Shown here in pieces: positions 61,187-64,000 of a DNA stretch of 64,000 nucleotides. The stretch spans positions 53,793,470-53,857,469 of the forward strand of contig CM055099.1 of NCBI GenBank assembly GCA_029204225.1, given 5' to 3'. The stretch comes from Diphasiastrum complanatum (Eukaryota > Streptophyta > Lycopodiopsida > Lycopodiales > Lycopodiaceae). The stretch's first letter is position 1. The number at the start of each line of letters is the position of its first letter. The position numbers and the translations under genes were made by a program. The notes beneath the pieces were generated by a model, which did no database searches, had not been told where the DNA came from, and saw nothing but the letters and a program-made list of their open reading frames with translations.

Positions 61187-62830
61187 ATGACCAAATCATT
61201 CTGGCAACATGCTGTTTCAATAGTGACCTACGTGCAAAATCAATGTATAATTGAAGGCCTCCTTGATAGTAAAACTCCTTATGGAGTTTGGACAAGATTC
61301 AAACCTTCAATAAAACATTTGAAAGTATTCAGATGCACTACTTATGCTCATGTTCCATCGGACACCAAAGAGAAATTATATGATCATTCATTCAAAAGTA
61401 CTATTTTTGTTGGCTATTGTACTTTTGATGCAATCTACAATTTCTTCCCTCGACAACTGACTCCTCTCTAAAGACAAGTATATTTCTTCCTATAGTCACC
61501 TAGTGCAGTTAGATCCAGAAGAAGAATAGCAGCCGACTCAGCCAACACAAAGTCTGATTTTGCGGCCAGTAACTTCAACCAGAAGATCAACAAGAATTCG
61601 AACTCAACCTATCCAATACACTGATGAGTTCGCTCACTATTCTATTCAGGAGCCAACCATAGTTGAGGAAGCTCTGTCATAGGCCGATTCAGATCTCTGG
61701 AAAGAAGCAATGGATAAATAGTGCATTTCACTTTTGAAACACAACACATGGATTATCACCAAGCTGCCAGTAGATATGAAAGTAATCGACTACAAATGGA
61801 GCTTTAAGATCAGATGTAATGCAAATGGCAGCATCAACAGAAGGAAAGCTCGACTTGTGGCAAGGGGATTCTCACAAATTTCCAATATCGACTACTTCGA
61901 AACCTTCAGCCCAGAGTCCCAGTTGTCAAGCACACCTCTATTCAACTACTAATAATGTATGTTGTTGCAGCAAATCTTGAGCACCCAATGGATGTACAAA
62001 TAGCATTCCTCAATGGAGTTATCGAGGAGGACATCTACATGATCCAGCCAGAAGGCTATATCCTCAATGGTCGAGAAGACCAGATATGCAAACTCCATAA
62101 AGCTTTGTGCAATCCGAAACAATCATCCAAAGCATGGTTTCATCGAATCAACACGTTCTTGATCGATCACGAATTCCAACCTAGCTTTGCAGACTATAAT
62201 GTATATCTCAAAGCTGTTAATCAATTATTTGTCATCATCACACTCTACATGGATGATACATTGTGGTTTGGCACAATATTGCTCTACAAAGGATACTAAG
62301 AGGATGTTATCCCAAAACTTTGAGATGACAGACTTGGGAGAAACACATTATTGTCTCAGGATTCAAATCAACATGGACAGAAGCATAAAGGCTTTTCTAC
62401 ATTACTCAACAGAGGTACTTTTACAGTTATATGATGAAATTCAATTTCATCAACTGCAAGCATGTATATAATCTCATGGATCCAAGTCTTAAGTTATCCA
62501 AGGAGCAATGCCCTCAGACCAATCAGGAGAAGGCAAAAATATATGGGTATCCATTTCAATCTATTATCGGATCCCTGATGTATGCAATGATCTCGACCAG
62601 GCTAGATCTTGCATACACCATTAGTTCCTTGAGTACATGACCAATCTTGGCATGATCCAATAGAAAGCTCTTCTCAGAGTAATCAGATATGTATGAGCCA
62701 CTACTGACCTATGCATCTACTATGGTGATGGAAATCCATATGATATCCATACTCTTCATGGGTATATAGATGCAAATTGGGCAGTCGATGTCGACACTAG
62801 AAAATTGACTTCTTGATATGTCTTCATGTT
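61187..62830 (+). pseudogene. Ty1/copia integrase tail, reverse transcriptase and RNase H, broken
   Basis: 61,187-61,471 encodes an integrase C-terminus (SIKHLKVFRCTTYAHVPSDT). After a linker, 61,734-61,952 has NTWIITKLPVDMKVIDYKW and RRKARLVARGFSQISNIDY. 61,955-62,299 gives AFLNGVIEEDIYMIQPEGYI, CKLHKALCNPKQSSKAWFHRI and LYMDDTLWF (YMDD active site). Later frames give QNFEMTDLGETHYCLRIQI, PFQSIIGSLMYAMISTRLDL and an RNase H stretch (DANWAVDVDTRKLTS) near 62,770. Frameshifts near 61,950, 62,290 and 62,440 and stops in the linker disable it. It resembles the pol at 4,294-6,450. Confidence 0.9.
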
Positions 62831-64000
62831 AACAATGGTCCAATATCTTGGAACAGTTAAAAACAAACCTCCATCACAATATCATCTACACAAAATTGCT
62901 TCCACAAAGCTAAATCTAAAACCCAATTTCTCTGGTCCCGTGCAAATAGGGAAATGGAGATTTTTGCAAAAAAAAAATCTTTGCAAACTTCTAATCATCC
63001 TTGTGCATGTTGTATGGTCTTGATTTGCCAGCTCTCACTGCATCTCAGATTTTTGATTTGCGGTGGCTCATCATGCTTCCCATGTGGCCCACCATCCATT
63101 TTCAAACAAACTGCATATTATCAAAGGGGACTGAAAACTCTCTTTACAGCCGGTCAACGACATAATTCTTATCGTCATCGCTTTGTTTGTGCCAGTCCTT
63201 GAAATTTCTATGTTGAAGACCACATGTGTGTGTTGCCACATGCGAGTGATGACCCAACCACCGTGGTCATCCTCTACTATGTGCTTCTCCACATCTATGT
63301 CATAGGATGGCAAGATGTCAGCTGATGGAGAGAGGTGGAAAAGGGAGTGTCAAGAGGAGTGGGAGAGTTGACTACAACAAGAGAAATTTGGAGAGGAGTT
63401 TGAAGGCGATCGCGAGAAGAGTATGGAGGGCTATGAAGAGGAGAAGGTTGGGGAGGAGTTTGAGCGGGAGTGTAACCAACAAGGGTCTGAATGGGAGAAA
63501 AAATGGGTGGAGTGGCCTAGCAAGAGGGATCGCGGTGCCATGGAGAACCCATAGGGGGCATGGGTATCGAAGAAGGAAAAATGTGAGGAGAGAGTGTGGG
63601 GGTGTCGGGATAATTAGGTGTGACAGCTGCAGGAGCCATAGTATCATGCACCATCTGCATTGCTTCCTGAGTTGGAGCTTCTTGAAGTAAGGAATCCCTA
63701 TGACGAGGCTTGCTAGAGAGATGTGCTCGACTTGAGGCCGCATGAAGCACGACATCATCAACGTCACTACCACAACAAGAGACGCAACTGAGGCGACTCC
63801 TCCTACAATCTCTCCTTTTCCAGCCAGAATGTTAGGAAGAGACACTGGCATTAGAGTGAACGGGGGAGAGACTCCTGCCGGATAGACTCTCATGAAAGGG
63901 GGGAACATCTCGGTTGAACTACATGGTTTAGAGCCAAATACAATTCAATTACATAATAGTCAAGGTTCAAGATTACATAAAAACTAGCTACATCGAAAGA
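62831..64000. other. Copia tail and unassigned sequence
   Basis: 'ccacaaagctaaatctaaaacccaa' near 62,900 also occurs, diverged, at 7,765-7,795, as expected for a shared copia 3' region. From 63,300 to 63,908 three overlapping frames exist. A minus-strand frame near 63,750-63,517 is Pro/Ser-rich (PAAVTPNYPDTPTLSPHI), and its neighbour 63,908-63,372 is hydrophobic. None shows a known domain and I cannot choose between them. Confidence 0.4.

Noticed and set aside
63307-63908. Basic plus-strand frame and Pro-rich or hydrophobic minus-strand frames
   Set aside because: Three overlapping frames are open in a purine/pyrimidine-skewed stretch. The Pro-rich frame looks most coding-like but has no motif, so none was called.

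Overview
This is a repeat-dominated stretch of a large land-plant nuclear genome. The evidence is short GT-AG introns, plant-type TTTAGGG repeats (19,518-19,545), Ty1/copia and Ty3/gypsy remains on both strands, primer-binding sites matching plant initiator tRNA-Met (TGGTATCAGAGC type), and very long (CT)n microsatellites. I cannot name the species; a fern, lycophyte, bryophyte or gymnosperm would all fit. I see no ordinary host housekeeping gene and no RNA gene.

Layout. 1-2,756: one copy of an unusual gene module (unknown gene 'A' on minus, bidirectional promoter, histone H3-like pseudogene on plus, then an antisense LTR-like block). 3,010-17,640: nested retroelements. An LTR carrying (CT)n lies at each end, decayed copia pol/gag pieces lie between, and a 5.2-kb non-coding LTR element (10,678-15,886) with a clear 5-bp target duplication is inserted in a copia reverse-transcriptase remnant. 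17,641-24,290: mostly unassigned DNA with microsatellites and telomere-like repeats. 24,291-36,500: copia and gypsy fragments on both strands. 37,070-60,006: the second, better preserved module and its inverted, rearranged partner. 60,400-63,000: foldback repeats and another copia pol. 63,000-64,000: unassigned.

The most interesting content is the 38-60 kb region. An intact 209-codon, CENH3-like histone H3 gene (minus, 39,076-39,705) lies head to head with gene A (plus, 40,551-42,054). The shared promoter holds about nine CACGTG-type sites and about eight copies of a second motif near GCACAAGTGCGATAT. Gene A converges on a multi-exon gene B/C (minus, 42,190-44,785) that has a plausible DDE transposase layout. 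Next on the plus strand is block D (46,467-50,170), which carries a gypsy-like gag. An inverted partner lies at 51,541-60,006, but its block order is a circular permutation (B', A', D', C'), the histone gene is absent and the B/C exon with the first Asp is lost. The histone-promoter-A arrangement recurs at 1-1,892, so it is a repeated, probably mobile, unit. I infer an undescribed plant mobile element carrying a centromere-type histone variant; homology searches are needed to confirm this. All alignments were made by eye.
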